This document shows positions 1 through 6,476 of a stretch of DNA of 22,755 bases, piece after piece. Below the pieces are notes generated by a model. It was not told the DNA's origin, ran no database searches, and worked only from the letters and a program-made list of their open reading frames with translations. The stretch lies in contig JAWXBM010000086.1 of the NCBI GenBank assembly GCA_034440115.1, positions 1 to 22,755 of the forward strand, read 5' to 3'. The position numbers were made by a program, and so were the translations under genes. Source of the stretch: JAWXBM01 sp034440115 (lineage in GTDB: Bacteria; Pseudomonadota; Gammaproteobacteria; Xanthomonadales; SZUA-36). Numbering within the stretch: the stretch's first letter is position 1; the number at the start of each line of letters is the position of its first letter.

Positions 1-22
1 AACTGCTTGTAGTTTCTTCCCA

Positions 23-50
23 TGCAACATTCTCTCCCGATAATGTTGCA
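23..50. repeat. Inverted repeat, 9-bp arms
   Basis: TGCAACATT (23-31) and AATGTTGCA (42-50) are perfect 9-bp inverted arms around a 10-nt spacer. No T-run follows on either strand, so an intrinsic terminator is not well supported. It could be an operator or a hairpin at the end of a transcript. It lies about 150 bp past the apbE stop codon. The rest of 1-197 shows no convincing gene. Confidence 0.5.
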
Positions 51-137
51 CTTGGAATTTGAGCGCGCCCCCCAATTATTCCAATTATTTCAGTCGTAAA
101 TACCTCATTGCTCTCGCCAACAGGGCAGGAACCAATC

Positions 138-156
138 AAAACCCTTTAACCGGGTT
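138..156 (-). terminator. Weak possible terminator after apbE
   Basis: Read on the minus strand, a short stem AACCC/GGGTT with a 7-nt loop is followed by TTTTG, about 40 bp past the apbE stop codon. The stem is only 5 bp and the T-run is short, so this is a weak call. Its position at the end of the five-gene operon is the main argument. Confidence 0.2.
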
Positions 157-197
157 ACCTGAATCGATGCGGAAAAAGCCTGACATCGCTGATCAAA

Positions 198-1112
198 TCA
201 GCAATAACTTGCCGTGGATGATTGATCAGTTATCCTGCCGTGGCCATCGTGCGCCAGCCATCCCAGACCCGATTCAGCCAGCAGATCCAGCCCTTGTTGT
301 CGGCCCAATAACATGGCCAGAGTAGTTACTGCCCCGGCAATCAGGCAACTGCTTGCCCATACTGAAACGCTGGCCAAACCCTGCACCGGCCAGCCACTGC
401 GGGCATCAATCAAGTGGCTGTAGCGCTGACCATCAATCATTCGAAAACGCTCATAGTCGCCACTGCTCGCCAGCCCACCATGGCTGATATCAATGCCTGC
501 CAACACACCCCCGTTACGAGGATGACGAATGCCAACGCGCCAGGGGCGGCTGTCAGGATGCGGCCCGATAATGTGCAGATCACCGCCTAGGTCAATGTAG
601 CCGGAGTTGAATCCCGCTTTTCGTAGCAACAGCGCCACCCGATCCGCTGCATATTCCTTGACGATACCACCGAGGTCCAGGCGCATCCCGCCTGGCAAAC
701 CAAGCCTGTGGCCATCCCATGCCACTTTATGCCAGCCGGTCCGGCCCATGGCCTGGTCAATTTCGTGCGACGCCGGTATCGAAGCAGAGCGCTCCCAGAG
801 CCGACTCAATTGGCCTGTTGTAATGTCAAAACAGCCGTCGCTCTGCCGATACTGGCAGCTAGCGAAATTGAGCAGCGCGGACGTTTCGGCGTCTGGGCTT
901 GCACCACCCGGTTGTGCGGCGCGTTGCTGCAATAAAACAAAGTAGTTATTGGTCCGGTAACTTGAATACTTCAGGTCCAAACGCTGTGCTTCGGCACGGG
1001 CAATAGCCCATGCCCGATTGGCTGATTGTTCAGAGTGACTGTAAACGCAGATTTCAGCCGGGCAACCCATGCTGTTGAAGCGCTTGCGGACCAACTTAAC
1101 GGGGCGGTTCAT
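198..1112 (-). CDS. apbE: ApbE-family FAD:protein FMN transferase
   Basis: Family role: ApbE enzymes take FMN from FAD and attach it to a Thr/Ser of a target protein, usually an extracytoplasmic redox protein. The 304-aa product shows DLGGIVKEYAADR at residues 146-158, SSGDYERF at 216-223 and HLIDARSGWPV at 233-243, which are ApbE hallmarks. There is no signal peptide or lipobox, unlike many exported ApbE lipoproteins. The segment that normally reads A-D-A-x-x-T, whose Asp helps bind Mg2+, here reads A-G-A-V-T-T (259-264), so that Asp is Gly. The start is the ATG that overlaps the DUF3570 stop codon by 4 bp (ATGA), which implies translational coupling. It is the last gene of the cupredoxin-TlpA-DUF4266-DUF3570-ApbE operon. 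Family assignment is firm. Activity with the altered metal site is uncertain. Confidence 0.9.
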   Translation of the reverse strand: MNRPVKLVRKRFNSMGCPAEICVYSHSEQSANRAWAIARAEAQRLDLKYSSYRTNNYFVLLQQRAAQPGGASPDAETSALLNFASCQYRQSDGCFDITTGQLSRLWERSASIPASHEIDQAMGRTGWHKVAWDGHRLGLPGGMRLDLGGIVKEYAADRVALLLRKAGFNSGYIDLGGDLHIIGPHPDSRPWRVGIRHPRNGGVLAGIDISHGGLASSGDYERFRMIDGQRYSHLIDARSGWPVQGLASVSVWASSCLIAGAVTTLAMLLGRQQGLDLLAESGLGWLAHDGHGRITDQSSTASYC

Positions 1113-2284
1113 AAGGACACCGTGAAGGCCACGCTCAGGCGCCAGAAATCGACCAGGCCAGGCGTATCCTGTGGTTTGCCCGCTAAAGCCAGGCTGCTGT
1201 CACTGTCGTAATACTCCACACCAGCCAGGGCCTGGTAACGGTGCTGCTGCCACTGCAAATTCAGCCGATAGCTCAAGGCACCATAAGTGGCCAGCCGATA
1301 ATCGCTGCTCCAGTAAGGGTCGCTCGGTGTGGCCTCAAAATAAGGCGCGTAGAAATCGGGCGCTTTTTGCGTGTAGTAACGAACTCCCGAGGTCAACTCC
1401 CAGCCTTCGTTTAACGGCTGTACCCATGCTGCATCCAGCGTGTGTGCCTGTATGTCCCAACTGTCCAGAAAATAACGATAGTCCAGTTGCAGTGCCGCGC
1501 GGCTGCGCTGCAGGTATTGCCGCAAGCGGGTGGTCCAGGAAAACATGGTCCTTTCATCAGGCCGTTGGTCGGAAAGTATGGATTGTTCCACCAGCACTAA
1601 CTTGTAAGGGTCAGAAAGAAAACCCGTTTGCCGGGTAACTGTTGCTCCGGTCTGTATAACTGCATTGCGATTCACCACCTGGCTGAACCCCAATGACGCA
1701 GACCAGGCATCGCGGGCAGCAGATAAAACCCGGCCGAACTCAGTTGCATCGCTGGGATGAATTTCATCATCTGAATAGCTGAAACCCCAGCTGTACTCTT
1801 CCAAAGAATCTGCCGTTTCCCGGCTGCCTGAGTAGCTGCCATAGACAGCACGGTAGTCATCTTCAGTGGAGTAACCCAGGCCAAATTCGTGGCTGCTGTT
1901 GTCCGCACTCAAACCCAGTGAAATATCGAGTTGGTCGCGTTTTTCTCGTATGGTCGCGCCGCTCATCACCTGCAATGCCTGGCCATCAGAGCCCGGAATC
2001 ACATACCAGGGTGATGACCCACTCATGGCTTCGTGCAAATAGCCCACGGTTAGCGTGTAGTTTTCATCCAGGTTTTTGACCCAGCGCAGTTGCTGCGAAT
2101 CAATTGAATATCGACTGGGGTCACCGGCCAGCAGCTTTTCCTTGGGCACTGGCTCTTCATCGTAATGGGTAAAGCGGTAAGCGACGTTTTCTTCGGGCAG
2201 CTCTGCGGCCAATAATTCCTGCATGCCGGGTAACCCAAGACTCGAAGCGAACAACGCACGGATGCGGGCTGATGGCGCCTTCAT
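1109..2284 (-). CDS. DUF3570 protein, probable outer-membrane beta-barrel
   Basis: The 391-aa protein has a short signal-like N-terminus (residues about 9-27, with LGLPG followed by AAE). The rest alternates polar and hydrophobic residues and is rich in Tyr, Trp and Gly, ending in a hydrophobic/aromatic strand (FWRLSVAFTVSL). That layout fits an outer-membrane barrel. N-terminal YRFTHYDE and the later TGFLSDPYKLV match what I recall of DUF3570. SGAT occurs at residues 108-111 (VMSGATIREKRD) and TGAT at 212-215; the former resembles the ApbE flavinylation motif. The gene starts 21 bp after the DUF4266 stop codon without a clear Shine-Dalgarno sequence and overlaps apbE by 4 bp. Its function is unknown. 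The linkage to apbE and the DUF4266 gene suggests a shared envelope redox role, which is inference. Confidence 0.8.
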   Translation of the reverse strand: MKAPSARIRALFASSLGLPGMQELLAAELPEENVAYRFTHYDEEPVPKEKLLAGDPSRYSIDSQQLRWVKNLDENYTLTVGYLHEAMSGSSPWYVIPGSDGQALQVMSGATIREKRDQLDISLGLSADNSSHEFGLGYSTEDDYRAVYGSYSGSRETADSLEEYSWGFSYSDDEIHPSDATEFGRVLSAARDAWSASLGFSQVVNRNAVIQTGATVTRQTGFLSDPYKLVLVEQSILSDQRPDERTMFSWTTRLRQYLQRSRAALQLDYRYFLDSWDIQAHTLDAAWVQPLNEGWELTSGVRYYTQKAPDFYAPYFEATPSDPYWSSDYRLATYGALSYRLNLQWQQHRYQALAGVEYYDSDSSLALAGKPQDTPGLVDFWRLSVAFTVSL

Positions 2285-2305
2285 GACATCATTGTAGTTT
2301 CAGGT

Positions 2306-2548
2306 TCAATTACAGCCACAGCCACCCCCGGCTGCTTCAATTCCACCGGAAGCGGCTTCCTTGCTGGAGTAAACATGCTCATCCATGGCTTGGAGCAATG
2401 GATCGCCTTCCAGCGACATGCGCTCCTGCGCCAATCGCCCTCGCTCCCAGGGTTGCACCGGTGCACAGGCCGACAACAGGCACAGCAAGGCCAGACCCAG
2501 CCATCCGGAAATAACTCTTTCAGGGAGTCTGCAATTCCAGGATCGCAT
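2306..2548 (-). CDS. DUF4266 small lipoprotein with GGGCGCN C-terminus
   Basis: This is an 80-aa predicted lipoprotein. A hydrophobic signal segment (residues about 12-27) ends in the lipobox LSAC, so Cys28 should be lipidated. The mature part (APVQPWERGRLAQERMSLEG) followed by a short helix and a Gly-rich tail ending GGGCGCN fits DUF4266. The start at 2548 is chosen because AGGAGA lies about 8 nt upstream; a start at 2578 would add 10 residues and lacks this site. The gene overlaps the end of the TlpA gene by 29 bp and precedes the DUF3570 gene by 21 bp. The Cys-X-Cys at the extreme C-terminus could bind a metal, form a disulfide or be modified. No function is established that I know of. Confidence 0.8.
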   Translation of the reverse strand: MRSWNCRLPERVISGWLGLALLCLLSACAPVQPWERGRLAQERMSLEGDPLLQAMDEHVYSSKEAASGGIEAAGGGCGCN

Positions 2549-3029
2549 TGCGTATCTCCTGCAGGTGCGAAGGTTCAAATCCAGCCCATAGTTTGACTAC
2601 CCGGCTGGATTCATCAAGCAAAAAGGATGTGGGCATGGCTTTGATCTGCCAGGCTTCCGGTGTATGGGCGGCAGCATCCCGCAAAACCGTGTAACTCACT
2701 GGGTGCTCGGCAAGAAAGTTAACGGCATCCTGCTCGTGCTCATCCAGGTTTATGGCCAGAAACTTTACTCCTTGTCCGGCAAATTCCTGGAAAAGTGATT
2801 CGTACAAGGGCAGGGACTGACGGCAAGGACCACACCAGGAAGCCCAGAAATCCACATAGACGATTTCCGCGCGATAATCAGACAAACTCTTCAGGTTCCC
2901 TTGCTGGAGAACCGGCAGAGTAAAATCCGGCGCCTTGTCCCCTGGCTCCAGGGCAAGGCTTGCCGTGGTTGTCAGCAATGCCATACAGGCGATGACGAAA
3001 CCTATACAGGCCTTAAGGCTGCAAGGCAC
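2520..3029 (-). CDS. TlpA-family periplasmic thioredoxin
   Basis: The 169-aa protein has an N-terminal signal segment (about 5-26), then an AhpC/TSA-Redoxin/TlpA fold: EPGDKAPDFTLP, the active site WCGPC with Cys66 and Cys69, and the cis-Pro loop MPTS (Pro133). TlpA-like proteins usually reduce disulfides of exported partners, for example in cytochrome c or copper-centre assembly. The start is GTG at 3029, preceded by GAGGAA about 8 nt upstream, inside the last codons of the cupredoxin gene (17-bp overlap). The next ATG is 15 codons in and would cut the signal peptide. Within this operon its likely clients are the CGCN lipoprotein or the copper site of the cupredoxin protein, which is inference. 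Confidence 0.9.
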   Translation of the reverse strand: MPCSLKACIGFVIACMALLTTTASLALEPGDKAPDFTLPVLQQGNLKSLSDYRAEIVYVDFWASWCGPCRQSLPLYESLFQEFAGQGVKFLAINLDEHEQDAVNFLAEHPVSYTVLRDAAAHTPEAWQIKAMPTSFLLDESSRVVKLWAGFEPSHLQEIRNAILELQTP

Positions 3030-4209
3030 TGTTGATTTCCTCGCACAGGGGAATATTGTCAGCGACGATCCGTATCAGCGGAATGGTATTCATCAAGCCC
3101 AGGCTGGGTATGGAGTAACTGGCTGTGGCGTTGCCGCAGTCATGAAAGACTATGGTCATGGTGCCTATCGCCACATTGATAGTCGGAGGGCTTGCCGAAT
3201 CGAACACACCCCCATTAGATGAAAAAATCTCTAAATTGGCAGTATTGCCTGCCCAGCCGCCCTGCATGGTAATCCAGCGTTGCCCAGGCTCACCCAGTAT
3301 CGCCGTTGCGCTGGGCGGCGGCCGTTCACTGTCGAAAGTAAACCAGGCGGAAAAGAACACGCCGGCATCCGGGAAAACAGCGATCAATATGCCCTGACCA
3401 TCTTTGCCCGGCGAAGCCCAGACATCGTTCAGCCCGGCATTTACCAGGAACAAGCCAACAAAGCTGACGCTGACATTATCTACCGCAGTATTGTTGTCGT
3501 TATTACTGTCGCTAAACGATAGAATGCCGCCGATGAAATACTGCCCGGCAGGAATATTGTCGGGCACAGTTGGCTGATTCTGCTGGCTGCGCGTGACTCC
3601 GGCCGCCAGGATGGCCACTGGAAAGGTGCCCAGTGCTATGTCATTGGTATTGATTACCGTGTTGGCAGAAGCGTAGTAAGTGATGCTGAATTCGCCTGCG
3701 CTGGCATTACCGTTATTACGAATGACCGCTTCAACACTGATGCTGTCGCCGGGGGCAAATGCATTCGGCTTGGCAGTGCCAGTAACAGCAGATGCCTGCA
3801 ATTGATTTTGCTGCAATGCAGAGCCCTGGTTAAGTACCGTCAGGTCGACCAACTCTACTTCAGCCGCAGTGGCCGCGGCTTGTACCGTAATCGTCCCCTG
3901 CATGCTGGACGGATGCACTGTACAAAAATATCCGAATGCACCTGGCTGATTAAAAGTCACCTGGAATGTAAAACTGGATGCCGTTTGCGAAGCCGTCCAT
4001 GCACTCGTATTGGAAGTGACATTATGCTGGTTGCCGCCCGCAGCATTTACCCACCGTACGGTGTCACCCACCTGGATGGTCAACTGTGAGGGAGAAAAGA
4101 AGTTATCGCCTACAGTCACGGTATGAGTAGTTTGTGCCAGGGATGTCAAGGGCATGAGCAGCAACAAAACGATTGCCAACTTGCCGGTTAAGATCAGGAT
4201 TCCGTTCAT
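3013..4209 (-). CDS. Exported cupredoxin-CARDB protein with C-terminal W-x-GQG domain
   Basis: This 398-aa exported protein has a signal peptide at residues 1-25 ending in SLAQ. Residues 27-110 form a plastocyanin-like cupredoxin domain with type-1 copper ligands His62 (NQHNVT), Cys96, His99 and Met103 (CTVHPSSM). Residues about 115-250 look like a CARDB/Ig-like domain (VRNNGNASAGEFSITYY, and SNNDNNTAVDN). Residues 257-389 form a separate domain with DVWASPGKDGQG, AWFTFD, GQRW and two Cys (358, 389). The same domain occurs twice in the M14 carboxypeptidase at 17.7-20.3 kb. The start at 4209 has GGAGC about 7 nt upstream; an upstream start at 4251 would spoil the signal peptide. It is the first gene of the five-gene operon. 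The 233-bp gap to the divergent response regulator shows no promoter I would defend. Confidence 0.85.
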   Translation of the reverse strand: MNGILILTGKLAIVLLLLMPLTSLAQTTHTVTVGDNFFSPSQLTIQVGDTVRWVNAAGGNQHNVTSNTSAWTASQTASSFTFQVTFNQPGAFGYFCTVHPSSMQGTITVQAAATAAEVELVDLTVLNQGSALQQNQLQASAVTGTAKPNAFAPGDSISVEAVIRNNGNASAGEFSITYYASANTVINTNDIALGTFPVAILAAGVTRSQQNQPTVPDNIPAGQYFIGGILSFSDSNNDNNTAVDNVSVSFVGLFLVNAGLNDVWASPGKDGQGILIAVFPDAGVFFSAWFTFDSERPPPSATAILGEPGQRWITMQGGWAGNTANLEIFSSNGGVFDSASPPTINVAIGTMTIVFHDCGNATASYSIPSLGLMNTIPLIRIVADNIPLCEEINSALQP

Positions 4210-4442
4210 GATGCAGCTCCACCAAAAATAGCGCCAAATCCTCCTGACCACAGCAGACCGGGCCTTTCAGATTATTCTTTCACGCTGGAAAACTTATGCC
4301 TGGTGTACTCCGACCCGTTGATGCTCTGCCAAGTAATGCTATGCTTCTTGCGAGAATAGATTTTTCAACTAGCTTAATCGGCTGGCACTTTCCGCCGACT
4401 TCAAAGGAAATTCCCGAGCAGAATCCTAACCGACCCTGAACC

Positions 4443-5255
4443 ATGCTGAATACTCTGATCGTTGATGATGAAGCCCTGGCCCGCAGGGGCCTGAAGCACC
4501 GCTTGCATTCGGCCGCCGATGTGCATGTGATCGGCGAGGCGCGCAATGGTCGTGAAGCCGTGGAAATGATCCGTAAACATATGCCCGATCTGGTGTTCCT
4601 GGATATCCAGATGCCTGGTATGGATGGCTTCGACGTGGTGCGAGCACTGTCAGCAGAAGAGCTTCCCGCCATCGTTTTTGTAACGGCTTTCGATGAATTC
4701 GCCATCAAAGCATTTGAGGCCAATGCGGTGGACTACATACTCAAGCCCATCGAAGATGAGCGCCTTAAAAGTGCCCTTGACCGGGTACGCAAGCGGCACC
4801 AGGACAAGCGCGCCAGCAAGGATCGCAAATCATTGCTCAGCCTGGTCAGCGAGTTGGCTGGTGAAGCGATCAACAGCGTGGAGGAGCTGGGCGTAAAAAA
4901 GTTGGGAAAGATTTTTAAAGAGCCTTCCCGACTGGCCATCAAGGACGCCGGCAAAACCACCTGGGTCAATCAGGCAGATATTGAATGGATTGATGCTGCC
5001 GGCGATTACATGTGCGTACATGTGAATGACCAAAACCACACCACGACCCACATCATGCGCAAAACCATGAAACAACTGGAGCAGGAACTGGATCAGGATA
5101 TCCTGCAGCGGGTGCACCGCTCCACCATAGTGAGCATCAATCGCGTCAAGCAGATGCAGTCACACATCAATGGTGAATACTTTCTGACCCTGCAAAGCGG
5201 GCACACCATCAAACTTTCGCGCACTTACAAAGACAAGCTGAAGTACTTTTCCTGA
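4443..5255 (+). CDS. LytTR-family response regulator
   Basis: The 270-aa protein has a receiver domain (1-120) with acidic pocket Asp8/Asp9, phospho-acceptor Asp54 (DLVFLDIQMPGMDG), Thr81 and Lys101 (DYILKP). A linker rich in charged residues (118-160) precedes a LytTR DNA-binding domain (about 162-268) with IEWIDAAGDYMCVH, MRKTMKQLE and RVHRSTIVSINRV. This is the AlgR/LytR layout; such proteins bind direct repeats upstream of target genes. The start ATG has no strong Shine-Dalgarno sequence. No histidine kinase lies next to it, so its sensor must be elsewhere. It is divergent from the cupredoxin operon and could regulate it, but I found no repeated LytTR-type site in the gap by eye. Confidence 0.93.
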   Translation: MLNTLIVDDEALARRGLKHRLHSAADVHVIGEARNGREAVEMIRKHMPDLVFLDIQMPGMDGFDVVRALSAEELPAIVFVTAFDEFAIKAFEANAVDYILKPIEDERLKSALDRVRKRHQDKRASKDRKSLLSLVSELAGEAINSVEELGVKKLGKIFKEPSRLAIKDAGKTTWVNQADIEWIDAAGDYMCVHVNDQNHTTTHIMRKTMKQLEQELDQDILQRVHRSTIVSINRVKQMQSHINGEYFLTLQSGHTIKLSRTYKDKLKYFS

Positions 5256-5298
5256 AGCCGCATTTTGCTTATTCCCTTGTCAATCCGGGATTTTTTCC

Positions 5299-5415
5299 GT
5301 CATTCCGGACTTGCCTGCAGGGATGCAAGTAAGGGGCGTGAGCGGGAGCGGAAGCTTTGATCCGGAATCCAGTCACATAGTGCAAATGGATCCCGGCTCG
5401 GGGGCCGGGATGACG
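5299..5415. repeat. Dispersed palindromic repeat element, interrupted copy
   Basis: This intergenic element lies between two convergent genes. GTCATTCCGGACTT (5299-5312) and TGATCCGGAATCCAG (5358-5372) would form one continuous inverted-repeat arm but are separated by about 45 bp of unrelated sequence. The 3' part, 5387-5415, contains ATCCCGGC/GCCGGGAT arms with a 6-nt loop and is identical over 29 bp to 22723-22751. Such GTCAT...ATGAC palindromic units are often scattered in proteobacterial intergenic DNA. Its hairpins could also end transcription from both flanking genes. Confidence 0.8.
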
Positions 5416-5449
5416 TTAGTCAGGCATGAAACGCTGCACCACTCATCGG

Positions 5450-6406
5450 TCAAACCCGACCGACGTCCAACCAGAACTCAATACCTTGGGTGTTGAGCAC
5501 CACGTCATCCCACAAGATGCACTGCAATTCTTCATCCGGATGTGTAACGCCATGTTCGCGGCACTGAGCCCATAACCAGCTTTTTACTTCCTGTTGGATC
5601 TTGTCAGTGCGGGCACTTGTTGTTTCATTGGCCAGGGCAATTTCTTCAAACTTCTGAACACCAGCGATCATCTGTTCAGCCAACCGCTCAGTGTCCGTTA
5701 CGCGACCGAAATGCGTCAGGTACATGCAATCTGGTGCTGATTCCATCAAACGCCGCACCGATGCACGCAGCACCGGCGGATCAAACTGAATGGGAGTGGT
5801 GGTGGGAAACACCATGGCGCCGTTGGCGGTGTCGAGATCGCGGTAGGAAATGCCAAAGGTGTCGCCGGTAAACCAGCCACGGGTTTGCTCGTCCCAAATA
5901 CAAAAATGATGGCGTGCATGGCCGGGTGAATCCATAAAGCGCAAACGCCGTTCGCCCACACTTAACTCATCCCCATCGTGCATGATGATCACGCGCTCTT
6001 CGGGCACCGGGATCAGGGTGCCGTACATTTCCTCATAAAGCTTATCGCCATAAACCGCACGGGTTCCGGCTTCGAGTTTGGACGGGTCGATCATATGCCG
6101 CGCACCGTAGGGATGCACCACCAGCGAAGCATTGGGTAATGCCTGCATCAGCTTGCCTGCACCACCGGCATGATCCAGGTGCACGTGGGTAACGATCACG
6201 TGGCTGACCGCTGTTTTAGCCCAACCGCGTTTTTCCAATACCTCGAGTATGCGATCGGCGCTGTAATTGCTGCCGACTTCGATCACGGCAACATGGTCGC
6301 CCGCCTCCAGCAAGTAGCAAGCGGCCATTTCATCGCGTACCTGGCCACTGTCTATGGCCAGCACCCCGCCGGGGTATTCACGAACTTTGATGCAGGTGGA
6401 TGACAT
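5450..6406 (-). CDS. MBL-fold metallo-hydrolase
   Basis: The product is a 318-aa metallo-beta-lactamase-fold protein. Metal-site motifs are HVHLDH at residues 74-79, His163 in SPGHARHH, Asp182 in FTGDTFG and His232 in THFG. This is the glyoxalase II/lactonase-like arrangement, but the C-terminal 80 residues, ending in a WDDVVLNTQGIEFWL segment, do not point to a particular substrate. There is no signal peptide, so it is cytoplasmic. The start at 6406 is chosen because AGGGA lies about 6-10 nt upstream and family similarity begins just after it. A longer frame to 6508 would run through a 14-bp tandem repeat and into the ATPase gene. It follows the copper ATPase gene by 70 bp on the same strand and may be co-transcribed. 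Confidence 0.88.
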   Translation of the reverse strand: MSSTCIKVREYPGGVLAIDSGQVRDEMAACYLLEAGDHVAVIEVGSNYSADRILEVLEKRGWAKTAVSHVIVTHVHLDHAGGAGKLMQALPNASLVVHPYGARHMIDPSKLEAGTRAVYGDKLYEEMYGTLIPVPEERVIIMHDGDELSVGERRLRFMDSPGHARHHFCIWDEQTRGWFTGDTFGISYRDLDTANGAMVFPTTTPIQFDPPVLRASVRRLMESAPDCMYLTHFGRVTDTERLAEQMIAGVQKFEEIALANETTSARTDKIQQEVKSWLWAQCREHGVTHPDEELQCILWDDVVLNTQGIEFWLDVGRV

Positions 6407-6412
6407 GCTGAT

Positions 6413-6468
6413 CCCTGTTGGCTGTTCCCTGTTGGCTGTTGCCTGTTGGCTGTTCCCTGTTGGCTGAT
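6413..6468. repeat. Four 14-bp tandem repeats
   Basis: On the minus strand the unit is AACAGCCAACAGGG (plus strand CCCTGTTGGCTGTT). The units are 6413-6426, 6427-6440, 6441-6454 (one change at its first base) and 6455-6468 (one change near its end). The array fills almost the whole gap between the ATPase stop codon and the MBL start codon. The unit nearest the MBL gene supplies the AGGG of its ribosome binding site. A 14-nt period cannot encode a repeated peptide in one frame. Confidence 0.9.
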
Positions 6469-6476
6469 ATCTGAAA

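Noticed and set aside
59..325. Plus-strand 88-codon frame starting at TTG
   Set aside because: It runs 128 bp antisense into apbE, has no Shine-Dalgarno sequence or recognisable domain, and its composition looks like a shadow frame.
4340..4380. Possible promoter TTGCGA...CTTAAT before the LytTR gene
   Set aside because: The spacing and the -10 match are poor, so it is not distinguishable from chance by eye.
6413..6468. CRISPR-like array
   Set aside because: The units are 14 bp and directly abut without spacers, and no cas gene is present.
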